A stretch of DNA of 19,542 nucleotides, from positions 1 to 19,542 of the forward strand of contig CAYSCH010000158.1 of NCBI GenBank assembly GCA_964429355.1, written 5' to 3'. Shown piece by piece: positions 7,793 to 17,000 of the stretch. Positions within the stretch are counted from its first letter, which is position 1. Each line of letters opens with the position of its first letter. Made by a program: the position numbers and the translations under genes. Below the pieces are notes generated by a model. The model was not told the origin of the DNA. It searched no databases and saw only the letters and a list, made by a program, of their open reading frames with translations. This DNA comes from JAAYAY01 sp964429355. Lineage in GTDB: Bacteria > Planctomycetota > Planctomycetia > Pirellulales > Thermoguttaceae.

Positions 7793-7927
7793 GTGAGGAA
7801 CTCTCCGGCCAAATACTAGCCCGCCAGCACACGACTCCGCGTCTGGCACAGGATCTGGCCAATCGTCGGCACGTCGGCGTGACGCAGGCGGTCAACTGAG
7901 GGCACGCCCTGAGGAATGAGAGGAATC

Positions 7928-7992
7928 AAGGGCGCGGTGCCCCACAGACCACGCCCTTCGCTACGCTCAGGGAGGTGCCACCGCGGTGGTAC
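7928..7992. other. Two hairpins between convergent genes
   Basis: AAGGGCG (7928-7934) pairs with CGCCCTT (7952-7958). A perfect 12-bp palindrome CCACCGCGGTGG lies at 7978-7989 and can be extended by three more pairs including a wobble. They lie just past the 3' end of the minus-strand histidine kinase gene and may help end transcription; no T-run is visible. Confidence 0.35.
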
Positions 7993-8007
7993 AGGCTTAC
8001 GGCTCTG

Positions 8008-9147
8008 CTATGCAGGACACGACTCCCTTGCGGGAATGGTGAACAAGAAGGTCGTACCACGCCCCTTGCCTTCCGACTCGACCCAGATCCGTCCCCCGTG
8101 GACCTCGATAATCCGTTTCACCAGCGACAGACCAATTCCCGTGCCGCCTGCCTTCGGGTCCAGTTGATCGAAGAGGCCAAAGACCTTCTCGTGAAACCGG
8201 GGCTCGATTCCGATTCCGTTATCGCGGACGTAGAAGATCGTTTCCCCCTCGTTCCGGCTCGCACCGATTTCGATCTGGGGATGGGGTTCGTCACCCAGAT
8301 ACTTCACCGCGTTTTCGATCAGGTTCTGAAGTACCTGGAGCAGACGGCGCCCGTCGCAGTAGACCACCGGCAAGTTCGGAGCGATTTCAACCAAGACGCC
8401 CCTCGCATTGATCCGGCCACGGACAAGGTCCAGCGCCTCACGGACCAGTTCTCCGAGTGGCACATCGCCAAAAGGAGCGACGGGCCGGCCAATCCGGGAC
8501 AGCTCCAGCAAGCCATCCAGCAGGTTGCTCATCTTGTCAGCCGCGTCCGAGACGCGAGCCAGATCGTCGAGGGCCGATTTCAATCCGGCTTGGGAAAGCT
8601 CCTCGGACACCAGGCCAATGAAGCCCTGGATGGTGATCAGCGGGCATTTCAGATCGTGGGAGACGGTGAAGGTGAACCGATCGAGTTCGGCGTTTTGCGC
8701 CTTCAGCTTCTCGATGAGTTTGTTGCGATCCCTCTCGATCAGCTTTCGTTCGGCGATCTCGTCGGTCAAGGCCTTGGTGCGCTGTTCAACCCGCTGCTCC
8801 AGTTCGAGCTGGTGCCGTTGGATCTCGCGGCGTTTGTTCCGTTCTTCCAGGATGACCGCCACCATGAAGCAGAAGTTTTCCAGGTATGCTGCGTAAGGTG
8901 CAAAAGCCTCCGAGTTGCAAATCCGGACCGACAGCTCTCCCAAACATGCCCCGCCGACCAGGAGCGGAAACCGAACGACGGACGGCTCCGGGGTCTTCCG
9001 GCAAGATTCCGAGTAGTGTGCTTCCGCCACTCCCGGTATGTCGGGCAAGCCTCGGCAGACGAAGCTGAGGATCGATTCCTGGTTGGGGAGGTTGCACATG
9101 ACGTTCTGCATGAGCAACAATTGCCCCAAGACCTGCGCACTGGGCAT
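8008..9147 (-). CDS. Sensor histidine kinase, probably soluble, with coiled-coil linker
   Basis: This is a 379-residue kinase if it starts at the ATG at 9147, which has AGGAGG 4 nt upstream. A GTG at 9189 would add 14 residues and overlap the upstream gene, which is less likely. The N-terminal 90-100 residues resemble a GAF-like sensory domain with several Cys and no membrane segment. A charged coiled coil (about 103-156) leads into a HisKA domain with H-box 'FTFTVSHDLKCPL' (His about 164). The HATPase domain has the N-box 'LQNLIENAVKY', G1 'RDNGIGIEP', F-box 'VFGLFDQLDP' and G2 'GGTGIGLSL'. All catalytic boxes look intact. It follows the MEDS-domain gene by 25 bp, so the two are probably co-transcribed and act in one pathway. 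No response regulator gene is in the window. Confidence 0.93.
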   Translation of the reverse strand: MPSAQVLGQLLLMQNVMCNLPNQESILSFVCRGLPDIPGVAEAHYSESCRKTPEPSVVRFPLLVGGACLGELSVRICNSEAFAPYAAYLENFCFMVAVILEERNKRREIQRHQLELEQRVEQRTKALTDEIAERKLIERDRNKLIEKLKAQNAELDRFTFTVSHDLKCPLITIQGFIGLVSEELSQAGLKSALDDLARVSDAADKMSNLLDGLLELSRIGRPVAPFGDVPLGELVREALDLVRGRINARGVLVEIAPNLPVVYCDGRRLLQVLQNLIENAVKYLGDEPHPQIEIGASRNEGETIFYVRDNGIGIEPRFHEKVFGLFDQLDPKAGGTGIGLSLVKRIIEVHGGRIWVESEGKGRGTTFLFTIPARESCPA

Positions 9148-9172
9148 ACTGCCTCCTGAACTACGTTGCCGC

Positions 9173-9796
9173 TCATGCGGTGAGACCACCCAGATACTCT
9201 TCCGGTGGAATGAAGAAAGGATTCTTGACGACGGAGTCGCGGATGACCATGTACGGGTGGACTTTCAGAATGTCCATGATCATGGCGCCGTCAAAGTCGC
9301 CAGCGTCGTATTGGCACATGGCCGTGACCGGATGAGTTTTCAAGAGAAGGCTGATTTTCGATTCGTACTCCAGCAGCCGCGATCCGCCCGGCACGTGTTG
9401 AACCTCGGCGGTCATTTCGCCGATCACTCGGGCCGCCGGGTAGCCTTGCCGTACGGAGTCGTCGTAATACTGCTTCAGCACGCCGACCATGCGATCGGGG
9501 TCGAATCGGTCGTTCAAGAAGTAGATGTCGCGAGTCGGAGCCAGGGCAAAGGCTCCCGACTTCTCGACTTCGTCGTAGGCGATTCCATGGTTTCCGAAGT
9601 ACTCGCCAAGGACATCCGCACGGGTCTTCTCGGAGAAACAGCAGGCACGTTCGCCGTCTCGCAAACCCCCCAGAAGGTACTTCGACAGCGTCTCTTCTCG
9701 CTCGCTCTCCTCGTTGTAGATCTGACAGATGTGGACACCCGCGGCAAATCTCTGCTCGGTGAATCCCAAAGAAATGGACGGATGATTGGAGCACAT
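9173..9796 (-). CDS. MEDS (DcmR-type) sensory domain protein
   Basis: The ATG at 9796 is preceded by AGGAGG with 7-nt spacing and fits better than the in-frame start at 9991, whose extra residues are low-complexity. The 207-residue product is essentially one MEDS domain (methanogen/methylotroph DcmR sensory domain). Recognisable features in order are 'AGVHICQIYN', 'GLRDGERACCF', 'TRDIYFLNDRFDPDRM', 'GYPAARVIGEMTAE', 'LLEYESKI', 'MCQYDAGDFDG' and 'VHPYMVIRD'. These match the family pattern closely. MEDS domains are thought to sense small molecules and often occur alone or next to histidine kinases. The kinase gene lies 25 bp downstream, so this protein probably supplies or modulates its input. 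The ligand cannot be told from sequence. Confidence 0.88.
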   Translation of the reverse strand: MCSNHPSISLGFTEQRFAAGVHICQIYNEESEREETLSKYLLGGLRDGERACCFSEKTRADVLGEYFGNHGIAYDEVEKSGAFALAPTRDIYFLNDRFDPDRMVGVLKQYYDDSVRQGYPAARVIGEMTAEVQHVPGGSRLLEYESKISLLLKTHPVTAMCQYDAGDFDGAMIMDILKVHPYMVIRDSVVKNPFFIPPEEYLGGLTA

Positions 9797-9970
9797 GACA
9801 ATCCCTCCTGCCAGAAATTCCGACGGATTGCCCCGATGATAACCGAATCTCCTGGCGGAGAACATAGCGCTGCGCTCCCCGGTGGAATGCAATTCAATCA
9901 GCGACCGACCCGGTGTCAGACTCCGGGACCGGCGATCGATGCCGGATCTGGACTCGCTCCGACTGGTTTT

Positions 9971-9997
9971 TTGACGTGCCAAACGTGACAATAATAC
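9971..9997 (+). promoter_or_regulatory. Possible sigma-70-like promoter for the PQQ-like gene
   Basis: TTGACG at 9971-9976 and TAATAC at 9992-9997 have 15-bp spacing and lie about 57 bp before the GTG start, in the 257-bp divergent intergenic region. The short spacing makes this weak. Confidence 0.3.
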
Positions 9998-10053
9998 CGA
10001 ACGATTTTCACCGCCATTACGATACCCTTGAGCTCTTGCCTGGAGGTTCCGCA

Positions 10054-11337
10054 GTGCCGAAGCGATCTGTGAGCCGGTTTCATTCTGCGCGACTCTCGAT
10101 CTTTGCCAGCCTGATGGTTGGTCTTCTGATGCTCCGGCCCGTAGTCGCGGAATCTCCGGCCGAGGATTGGCCCCAGTTTCACGGTCCCCGGCGCGATAAC
10201 CTCTCCCGGGAAAACGGCCTGCTCAAGCAGTGGCCCGCCGGCGGTCCCCAGTTGCTCTGGAAAACCGATCGTATCGGCCACGGCTGGGCGACCGTGGCGA
10301 TCGTCGCAGGGCGAATTTACACGGCCGGTGTCATCGGCGACCGGACAGTCGTCACCGCCCTGGATCTGGATGGCAAAAGGATCTGGCAGCATGAAAACGG
10401 ACTCGCCTACGACGGGCAGTTCCCCGGGGCCCGCGGCACACCGACCGTCGATGGCGGCAGGGTCTATCACCTCAACGGCAACGGCCACTTGGGGTGCTTC
10501 GATGCCCAGTCGGGCACGCCCATCTGGTCCACGAACCTGCTGGAGCGTTTCCAGGGACGAAACATCCAGTGGGGGCTGGCCGAATCGGTGACAATCGACG
10601 GCAATAGGGTCATCTGCTGCCCAGGCGGCGAGAGGATCGGCGTCGCGGCCCTCGACAAAGACAGCGGCGAAACGCTCTGGACCTGCGATTGTTTCGGCGA
10701 GCGGCCGGGCTACTGTTCCGGCATCGTCGTCGACTACCAGGGCCTGCGGCAGTTTGTCACGACCATGTCGGCATCGGTGGTCGGCGTGGATCTCGAGACA
10801 GGACGGCTCCTCTGGCGATATGAGCGGGAAGCTCCCTACGAGGTGAACGTCGCCACGCCCGTCTATCACGAGGGACAGGTGGCCATCTCGACCACCTGGA
10901 ACCGGGGCACCACCGTGCTGCAGCTCGAGGTCGACGGCCGGAACTGTTCCGCCCAGCCGGTGTGGCACAACCCGGAATTCGACATCGAGCACGGGGGATT
11001 CCTCCTAGTCGACGGCCATCTCTACGGTTTTGCCGACGGAAACCACAAGCGAAGGCACTGGGCGTGCGTCGATTGGAAGACCGGCCAGGTGACTTACGAC
11101 TCGGCGGGCCCCGGCAAGAAGTCCGCCGCCACCAGTTACGCCGATGGTATGCTCTACCTGCTCGGCGACGACCGCACTGTGGCCCTGGTGCCTGCCACAC
11201 CGAGCCGATTCCAGGTGGTCAGCCAGTTCGAGCTGCCCAGCGGGCCGGAAGGCCCAACCTGGGCCCACCCGGTGATTCATGGCGGAAGGCTCTACTTGCG
11301 CCACAGCGATTGGCTCTATGCCTATGCAGTGCGGTGA
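10054..11337 (+). CDS. Secreted PQQ-like (BamB-type) beta-propeller protein
   Basis: I chose the GTG at 10054 because GGAGG lies 7 nt upstream and it opens directly into a signal peptide (VPKRSVSRFHSARLSIFAS, then LMVGLLMLRP...ES). The longer frame from 9913 adds unlikely sequence. The 427-residue protein begins its mature part with 'DWPQFHGPRRDNLS', the usual opening of planctomycete PQQ-like proteins. Repeated blades follow, such as 'VTALDLDGKRIWQHE', 'GCFDAQSGTPIWST', 'VAALDKDSGETLWT' and 'VGVDLETGRLLWRYE', where 'G...W' closes each blade. The family includes BamB-like scaffolds and proteins that do not bind PQQ; no dehydrogenase residues are evident. The substrate or partner is unknown. 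It precedes the glycoside-hydrolase-like gene on the same strand by 173 bp. Confidence 0.9.
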   Translation: MPKRSVSRFHSARLSIFASLMVGLLMLRPVVAESPAEDWPQFHGPRRDNLSRENGLLKQWPAGGPQLLWKTDRIGHGWATVAIVAGRIYTAGVIGDRTVVTALDLDGKRIWQHENGLAYDGQFPGARGTPTVDGGRVYHLNGNGHLGCFDAQSGTPIWSTNLLERFQGRNIQWGLAESVTIDGNRVICCPGGERIGVAALDKDSGETLWTCDCFGERPGYCSGIVVDYQGLRQFVTTMSASVVGVDLETGRLLWRYEREAPYEVNVATPVYHEGQVAISTTWNRGTTVLQLEVDGRNCSAQPVWHNPEFDIEHGGFLLVDGHLYGFADGNHKRRHWACVDWKTGQVTYDSAGPGKKSAATSYADGMLYLLGDDRTVALVPATPSRFQVVSQFELPSGPEGPTWAHPVIHGGRLYLRHSDWLYAYAVR

Positions 11338-11510
11338 GCTCCGTGGCCGAGGCGGGCCCGTCAGAAACATTCCTTGCTGCACACCGCCTCGCGGCAAGGC
11401 TTGACAATCGCCTCCGCGGCGGCAACCATCGGGGCTGTGCGGAAGCCAGCTCGCCGCCCCCTAGCCGTTTTCTTCCCCTAAGAATATCCTTCAAGGTCGG
11501 TCGCCAATCC

Positions 11511-13796
11511 ATGAAACACTCCATCCTATTCGCGATGATCGTCCTGTCTACCGGCTTTCTCTCCGCCCGTGAACCGGTCTGGATTTTCAACAACGGGCCG
11601 GACGCGAAGCTGATTTCGCTCGGGCAAGGGCAGCTCCACTACGAGGTCGGGTTGACGAAGTTGATTCCGACCGGAACCGACCTGACCCTGACCCTGCCGA
11701 TGAGTGCCGACGACGCCTTCCCCGCCGCCGACCGGCCGTTCTTCGCCGTTCGTTACAAGTACAAGACGGCCGTCAACCAGGCAGGACTGTTCTTCACGAC
11801 CGATACCCTGACGGCCCTTTCCGACCAAAGCTACTCCGCCTTTCCCGTGGTTGGCGACAATACCTGGCGAACCGCAATTGTCGACATGCGCTCCTTCGGC
11901 CATGCGAGCTGGACGGGCACAGTCACCTCGTTCCGATTCGACCCGACGAATCCGAGCGATACGGATTCCGTCTATCAGCTCTCGCGACTCGGGTTCTTCC
12001 CATCCGAGGCGGAGGCTCAACGTTTTCTCGACGCCGCGGTTGACGCCCCCGATTTTTCGGAGCCGACGCACTTCATCGCGCCCCTTCAGCGGGTCCTGGT
12101 CCCCGGCGGTTGCCTGTCGGAGGGGTTCGACCGGGCCGACTTCATGCTCCGTTCCACCGCAATCGATAATCCGTCGGAAACGACCATCGTCCGGTTCCGC
12201 CCGAAAGACTCCGCGGATGGCGAGTCCACCGTGCCTCTCTGCCAGACCAGCGGCCGCGGATTCACCCGCTTCGTCGCGAGAAGGCCCGGGGAGTACCGCC
12301 TCGTCAATTTCGAAGTCTCACTGGACGACATTTCCGGCCTGGAGGCAGCCCCCCGGCTGGCCATCGAGTTTGTTGCGGCAAGAGAATTGCTGGGCGGAGT
12401 GGTTGACCGGAAGTTCAGCCCGAGCGATCCGCTCTCGGACGCCCACTGGAACGAGGCGGTCGAATCTCTGCGGGAGTACGACATCGATCTGACCACACAG
12501 CCCCGGCCGGCAACCCGCGCCGAAGCGGCGGTCGTTCTGAAGGCGGCCATTCAGAGCTCGCTGGGAACTCGCATCGAGTCTCCCTACACAAACGAATTTC
12601 TGACCCGCGACCGAATTCGTATCGGCGCGTGGGTCAATCCGCGTCCGGAGGCAATCGGGAAGGATTTCATCGAAACCTACAGTTCCGCCGGATTCGACTG
12701 GATCATCGCCCACGACGCCCTGGCCGGTTCCGACCACCGGGAGAAGCTGCTCAAGGACTGCGACCGCTACGGCGTGGAGCTGATTCTCGGCGACGGTGCG
12801 TACACGAACCCTGCCGTGGCGACGGCGGAATACTTCGATCATCCGAGTTTCGCCGGCACTTATGTCACCGACGAACCGGGAACCGACCAGTACGGCGAGC
12901 TCGCCGAGATCTGCAACAGGTACTACCGGGAAACCGGCGGCAAGCTGCCGTACATCAACCTGCTGCCCATGTACGCCAACGCGGCGCAGTTGAAATACGG
13001 GGCCGGCGCCGCCGCGATCGAATACTACGATTCCGATCCGGCCCTGTACAAGAAGTACTGCGACGGGTTCTGCCAGCAGTTCGACGCGCCGTATATCTGC
13101 ACCGACATCTATCCGCTCAACTGGGGCGAGGGCAGGCGAACCACCTACAAAGATTACTGCGAATCGATCAATGTTATAGCGACGTCGGCCCGGGAGCACG
13201 GCAAGGATTTCTGGTGCTGCATCCAGACGTTCGCCTGGGTCCCGAGCAAGCGCACCCCAACGGAATCGGAGTTCCGCTGGCAGTCGTACTCGATGCTATC
13301 GTTCGGCTGCAAGGGCCTCCTCTGCTGGACTTACGCCGGTTACCAGCCGGAGAGCCCCTCGCTGATTACGGTCGATGGGAAGCGGACCAACGCCTGGTAC
13401 GACGCCGCAACGGTGTTCAAGGAGATTCGCGCCATTTCCGACGCCTTCGTCCGGTATAAGAACGTCGGCGCCCTGGCCCACAACTGCACGGACGACACGC
13501 CCTACCTGAAGTTCAGCAATCCCCTTGAGACCTTCCCGCCCATTGAGCAGATCGCTTGCGACGACCCCTTGCTGATCGGCTGCTTTGCCGAGAAAGACGG
13601 CCCCGCAACCGCGTTGACGATCGTCAATATGAGCGAACTGGAAGCCGTCAAGACAACCCACGTCAAGCTGAAGCTCGCCGGCTCGACTGTGGTGGCCTGG
13701 CCTCGAGGCCAGCGGGTGGTGTTGGTCCCCGACGCCGACGGGCTCTACCACCTTACCCTTCCACCAGGCGAGGGGGTCTTCGTGGAAGTCGAGTGA
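11511..13796 (+). CDS. Secreted TIM-barrel glycoside hydrolase-like protein with SLH-like segment
   Basis: The ATG at 11511 starts a signal peptide (MKHSILFAMIVLSTGFLSA); the in-frame upstream extension overlaps the PQQ-like gene and is not credible. The product is 761 residues. Residues about 20-160 form a beta-sandwich that looks like a carbohydrate-binding module. Near 300-350 is a segment resembling an S-layer homology repeat ('SDAHWNEAVESLREYDI', then 'TRAEAAVVLKAAI'). From about 365 a (beta/alpha)8-like domain follows. It has 'FAGTYVTDEPGTDQYGEL', where Glu455 is a candidate acid/base as in clan GH-A enzymes, 'FWCCIQTFAW', and 'RWQSYSMLSFGCKGLLCWTY'. A small C-terminal beta domain closes it. 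The substrate is not predictable and I cannot assign a CAZy family. A sugar-degrading role is inferred from the fold and the nearby GH28 gene. Confidence 0.8.
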   Translation: MKHSILFAMIVLSTGFLSAREPVWIFNNGPDAKLISLGQGQLHYEVGLTKLIPTGTDLTLTLPMSADDAFPAADRPFFAVRYKYKTAVNQAGLFFTTDTLTALSDQSYSAFPVVGDNTWRTAIVDMRSFGHASWTGTVTSFRFDPTNPSDTDSVYQLSRLGFFPSEAEAQRFLDAAVDAPDFSEPTHFIAPLQRVLVPGGCLSEGFDRADFMLRSTAIDNPSETTIVRFRPKDSADGESTVPLCQTSGRGFTRFVARRPGEYRLVNFEVSLDDISGLEAAPRLAIEFVAARELLGGVVDRKFSPSDPLSDAHWNEAVESLREYDIDLTTQPRPATRAEAAVVLKAAIQSSLGTRIESPYTNEFLTRDRIRIGAWVNPRPEAIGKDFIETYSSAGFDWIIAHDALAGSDHREKLLKDCDRYGVELILGDGAYTNPAVATAEYFDHPSFAGTYVTDEPGTDQYGELAEICNRYYRETGGKLPYINLLPMYANAAQLKYGAGAAAIEYYDSDPALYKKYCDGFCQQFDAPYICTDIYPLNWGEGRRTTYKDYCESINVIATSAREHGKDFWCCIQTFAWVPSKRTPTESEFRWQSYSMLSFGCKGLLCWTYAGYQPESPSLITVDGKRTNAWYDAATVFKEIRAISDAFVRYKNVGALAHNCTDDTPYLKFSNPLETFPPIEQIACDDPLLIGCFAEKDGPATALTIVNMSELEAVKTTHVKLKLAGSTVVAWPRGQRVVLVPDADGLYHLTLPPGEGVFVEVE

Positions 13797-13959
13797 CTGG
13801 GGGGTCAGAAGAGCGAGCCCGAACGCTGCCTTCGGTGGACCTGTGCAATTGGCAAATGTGGACTGCTGAGAAGATAACTTTGGCTCCTTCATCAGCACTG
13901 ATGGAGGTGACTCGTCGAAACTGGCAGAAGACATTCCATTCCGGGCCTGCTCAGCACGT

Positions 13960-13978
13960 GCTATGGGCGACCCATAGC
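13960..13978. repeat. Perfect 8-bp palindrome at the edge of a kinase remnant
   Basis: GCTATGGG and CCCATAGC flank a CGA loop. It sits exactly where the histidine-kinase-like sequence (13979-14074) begins, so it may mark the end of an inserted repeat. It could also serve as a terminator-like hairpin between the convergent genes, although no T-run follows. Confidence 0.5.
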
Positions 13979-14074
13979 GGCGTGCAATCTGACGGCGGAA
14001 CGCTCACGCTGGAGAGCACTGAAGGTCAAGGAACGACAGTCATACTTCGTTCGCCTTCCGACATCGCTGAGTAG
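13979..14074 (+). pseudogene. C-terminal tail of a histidine kinase (HATPase end), remnant
   Basis: A plus-strand frame ending at the TAG at 14072-14074 reads 'GVQSDGGTLTLESTEGQG', then 'TTVILRSPSDIAE'. The 'GG-L-LES--GQGTTV-LR-P' pattern is the usual last strand pair of HATPase_c domains in histidine kinases. The rest of the kinase is absent upstream, where a palindrome and the glycoside-hydrolase-like gene are found. The remnant overlaps, on the opposite strand, the last codons of the HzsA-like gene. That suggests the 3' end of that gene was altered by a rearrangement. Confidence 0.55.
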
Positions 14075-17000
14075 ATCATGCCTATCACTTTCTTATCAGT
14101 CACGGGCGGCGGCGGCATTCTGCGTTGCCTACGTAATTCGCTGACTTCCTGCCATGCGAAGATCTCGCGTTTGTCCTGGTGGTACTCGAAGATCTTACGA
14201 TCTTCCAGTGACCAGTTCGTTGCCTCGTCATATGAGCCCCCGAAGGGAATCGACAGGTCAATCCAACATGCAAAGAGTCGTTTTTCCTCGTTGCTCACTT
14301 TCACGCCGCAGTGTGACGGTTCAAGGTATTCCATGATCTTGCTCTGCGTCGATCCCATCGCGCAGGGCGGGAGCATGGCCGAGCGTCCGGTCGCCGAATA
14401 CCAGTTGAGCATCGCCGTCTGCCGGCCGCCGGCGGTCAGAGCCGCGTAGGATTTCGAAAATCGCCGGCCGGAGCCCTCTCGAAAATCGGTAAATTCTTCG
14501 CTGTTGAGGTTCATTCTTTCGGCCGCGTTTGGACTGCCGTCATGGCATCGAACACAGTGAGTGTCGAGAATCGGCTGAATCTGGCGAACGAAACTGAACC
14601 CTTCCGTCGGCGAGGCGGGATCGCAAGACCGCCGTGAGTTGACACCAAGGTAGTTGCCCGCGCTTGCCAGGAGTCCGTCCCTATCAAGCCGAGCCAACAA
14701 CGGATGTGGAGGCTGGCCCGCCATGGGACGCAGACGCTGCACGTTGCCGAAAACAGCGCCCTGCGTAACCCGACCGGCCTGCTGTTTGCCTTCATGGCAT
14801 CCCACGCAGGCAATCGTTTCGCCAGGCATCACCATCGTCCAACTGCGCATCGTCTGCACGCAGCGGCCGCGTTCATCAAGCAATTGGAAGTAGACGCTGT
14901 TGTTTGCCGGCACCTCGAACGCGCAACTGCCGTCGGGTGCGACGTCGACCTCGCCCAACACATGTTTGATGTCCCACGCTCCGCCCGCCGTCACCGCCTC
15001 GCCGGACATGTCTCCCACGTATGGAATGAAAGGTTCGTATTGTTTGTCGCACGGGCAGTGCATGTGCCCCGTATGTAAATACATCGGGCGACATTCGATG
15101 CCCACCACGCGCAACTTCTTGATCGTTCCCCTCGGCAGGCCCTCCAATCCCGGTCCGAGATACACGTCCTGCACGTAAAAGTCCCCGTAAGACTTCGAGA
15201 AGTCCACGTGGGAACCCTGCAAATGCACGGCGTTTCGCGCCATCACCGCCACCGGTTGGCTGCATTCCACCGTCGGGTCGTAGGCCAGCAGCTCGCGCTG
15301 GCCACTGGCCGTCTGATAGTAGACGCCGAAATTGGGATGCACCCCGCTTTTGTGGATGAGCGTTCCCTCGGGTAGAAACGTCACGAGATAGTGCTCTTGG
15401 TCGAAGGCATAAGGATACTGCCATTGCGGCCCGAACTGTCCGAAGGCGTCGATGGCGACCACGTTGCGATCTTCGACCAGTCTCGGGTCGTTTGCGTAGT
15501 TCGAAGCGTGACGACCCGGCTCTTCACCGATGGCCGACCCGGCGACGTACTCGATGCCGGTGTCCCCCTGGGTCCCCTTGCGGCGGTCGAGGATGACGAG
15601 CTTGCCCGTCTGATGGACGTGATGGCCGGAAACGATGCCGATGACCTGGGTCGAAGAGGGTATCGGACGGAAGTGCAAGAGCGAGGTCGGATAGAAAGAA
15701 CTATTGCCGTAGTATTCCGTCTGTGCACTGCCGTCGGGATGCATGCTGAACAGCGATTGCTGGAAACGCGCGTTGCGATCGTTGTACTCCCATCGCGTGT
15801 AGAGGATGCGGCCGTCCTCCAGTTGCTGCGGATAGAAAGTGGCGGCGCCGTCGAAGGCCAGCCTGCGGAGGTTTCCGCCGTCAGCATCACAAACGTACAG
15901 GTTGGCGACTAGCGTCTGGTGGCAGGGCGTGACCTGCTCACAGCGCGTGGACTGAAAGACGATTCTGCCATCGGAAGTGAAGCACGGCTCGACATCGGCG
16001 CAGGGCACGACAAGTCCGTCCATGACGGGCGAGCGCGTGATCTGCGTGATCGCCCGAGTCTCCAGATCCATCACATAAAGGTGATAGTCGTCGCCGCGTC
16101 GTTTCTCGTAGGCATCCCACGGCAGCGGTGCGCGGAAGCTCGCCGAATACCGCTGCGGGTTGTAGTAGACGTTGTCGTTATAGCTGTCACGCATCGAAAA
16201 CACCAACCGTCGGCCGTCGTACGATAGATTGGGATCGCGGACGCAGCCCTCCGGCTTGTCGACCAACACTTCGTTCGTGACACTGCCGTCCGGACGGATG
16301 GTGAGCAGACAGAGTTGGCCACCCTTCGCCCAGTTTCGCGGCCGGCCATCGGTCAGATCGTCCGTTACGTGTTCCGTCGACCCCAGCGTGGCGTTGCAGC
16401 CAAACGTGTAGTGTTTGGTATGGACGATCTGCGTCGCATGTTGTGTGACATTCCGCAGCCGTTGTGCTCTCCGCTTTTCGCAGAGGCGAAAATAGAGCGA
16501 TCTCCACTGCGGATCGCATCCCGGCGCGCGGGGGAGGTCAAGGTCTCCCGGATCTGCCAGTTCGCCGGCCACTCGCGCCACCATGCGTTTCTCCAACTCG
16601 GCGTCATCCGTCGACGTGAACGCGCGGGCAAAATCATCGAACCCCGCGTCCTGCAACAGCCAGTCCTTTTCCAGCCGGGCTCGTGGATACGCTGTGTCCG
16701 GCGAATTGGGCCGAGGGAAGTCCTCCGGCTCGCGGTCGAAGAGCGTCACCTCCGCAATGTCCGTCACGAAGTGCCGTCCGTCGCCCGAATGTGGAAGTCC
16801 CCAAATCGCACGGTTCGGGTTGTTCAGCCAAGTCATGTATTCCCCGACCGGATTGATCGCACCCTCGTCCGACTCGTTGACGCACAGGCCGAAAAACCTT
16901 GCGGCAACCGGTGGCCAGGTGACGAACGCCGAATCTCCGCAGAAGGTCACGGGCAACACGGTCTTGTCGGCAATTACGTGGACGTCCGTCTTGCCGCGGG

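Noticed and set aside
7975..9159. 394-residue plus-strand open frame over the histidine kinase
   Set aside because: The minus strand carries all the kinase boxes, so this is a shadow frame.
9916..10992. 358-residue minus-strand open frame over the PQQ-like gene
   Set aside because: It is a shadow of the plus-strand beta-propeller gene, which has a signal peptide and blade motifs.
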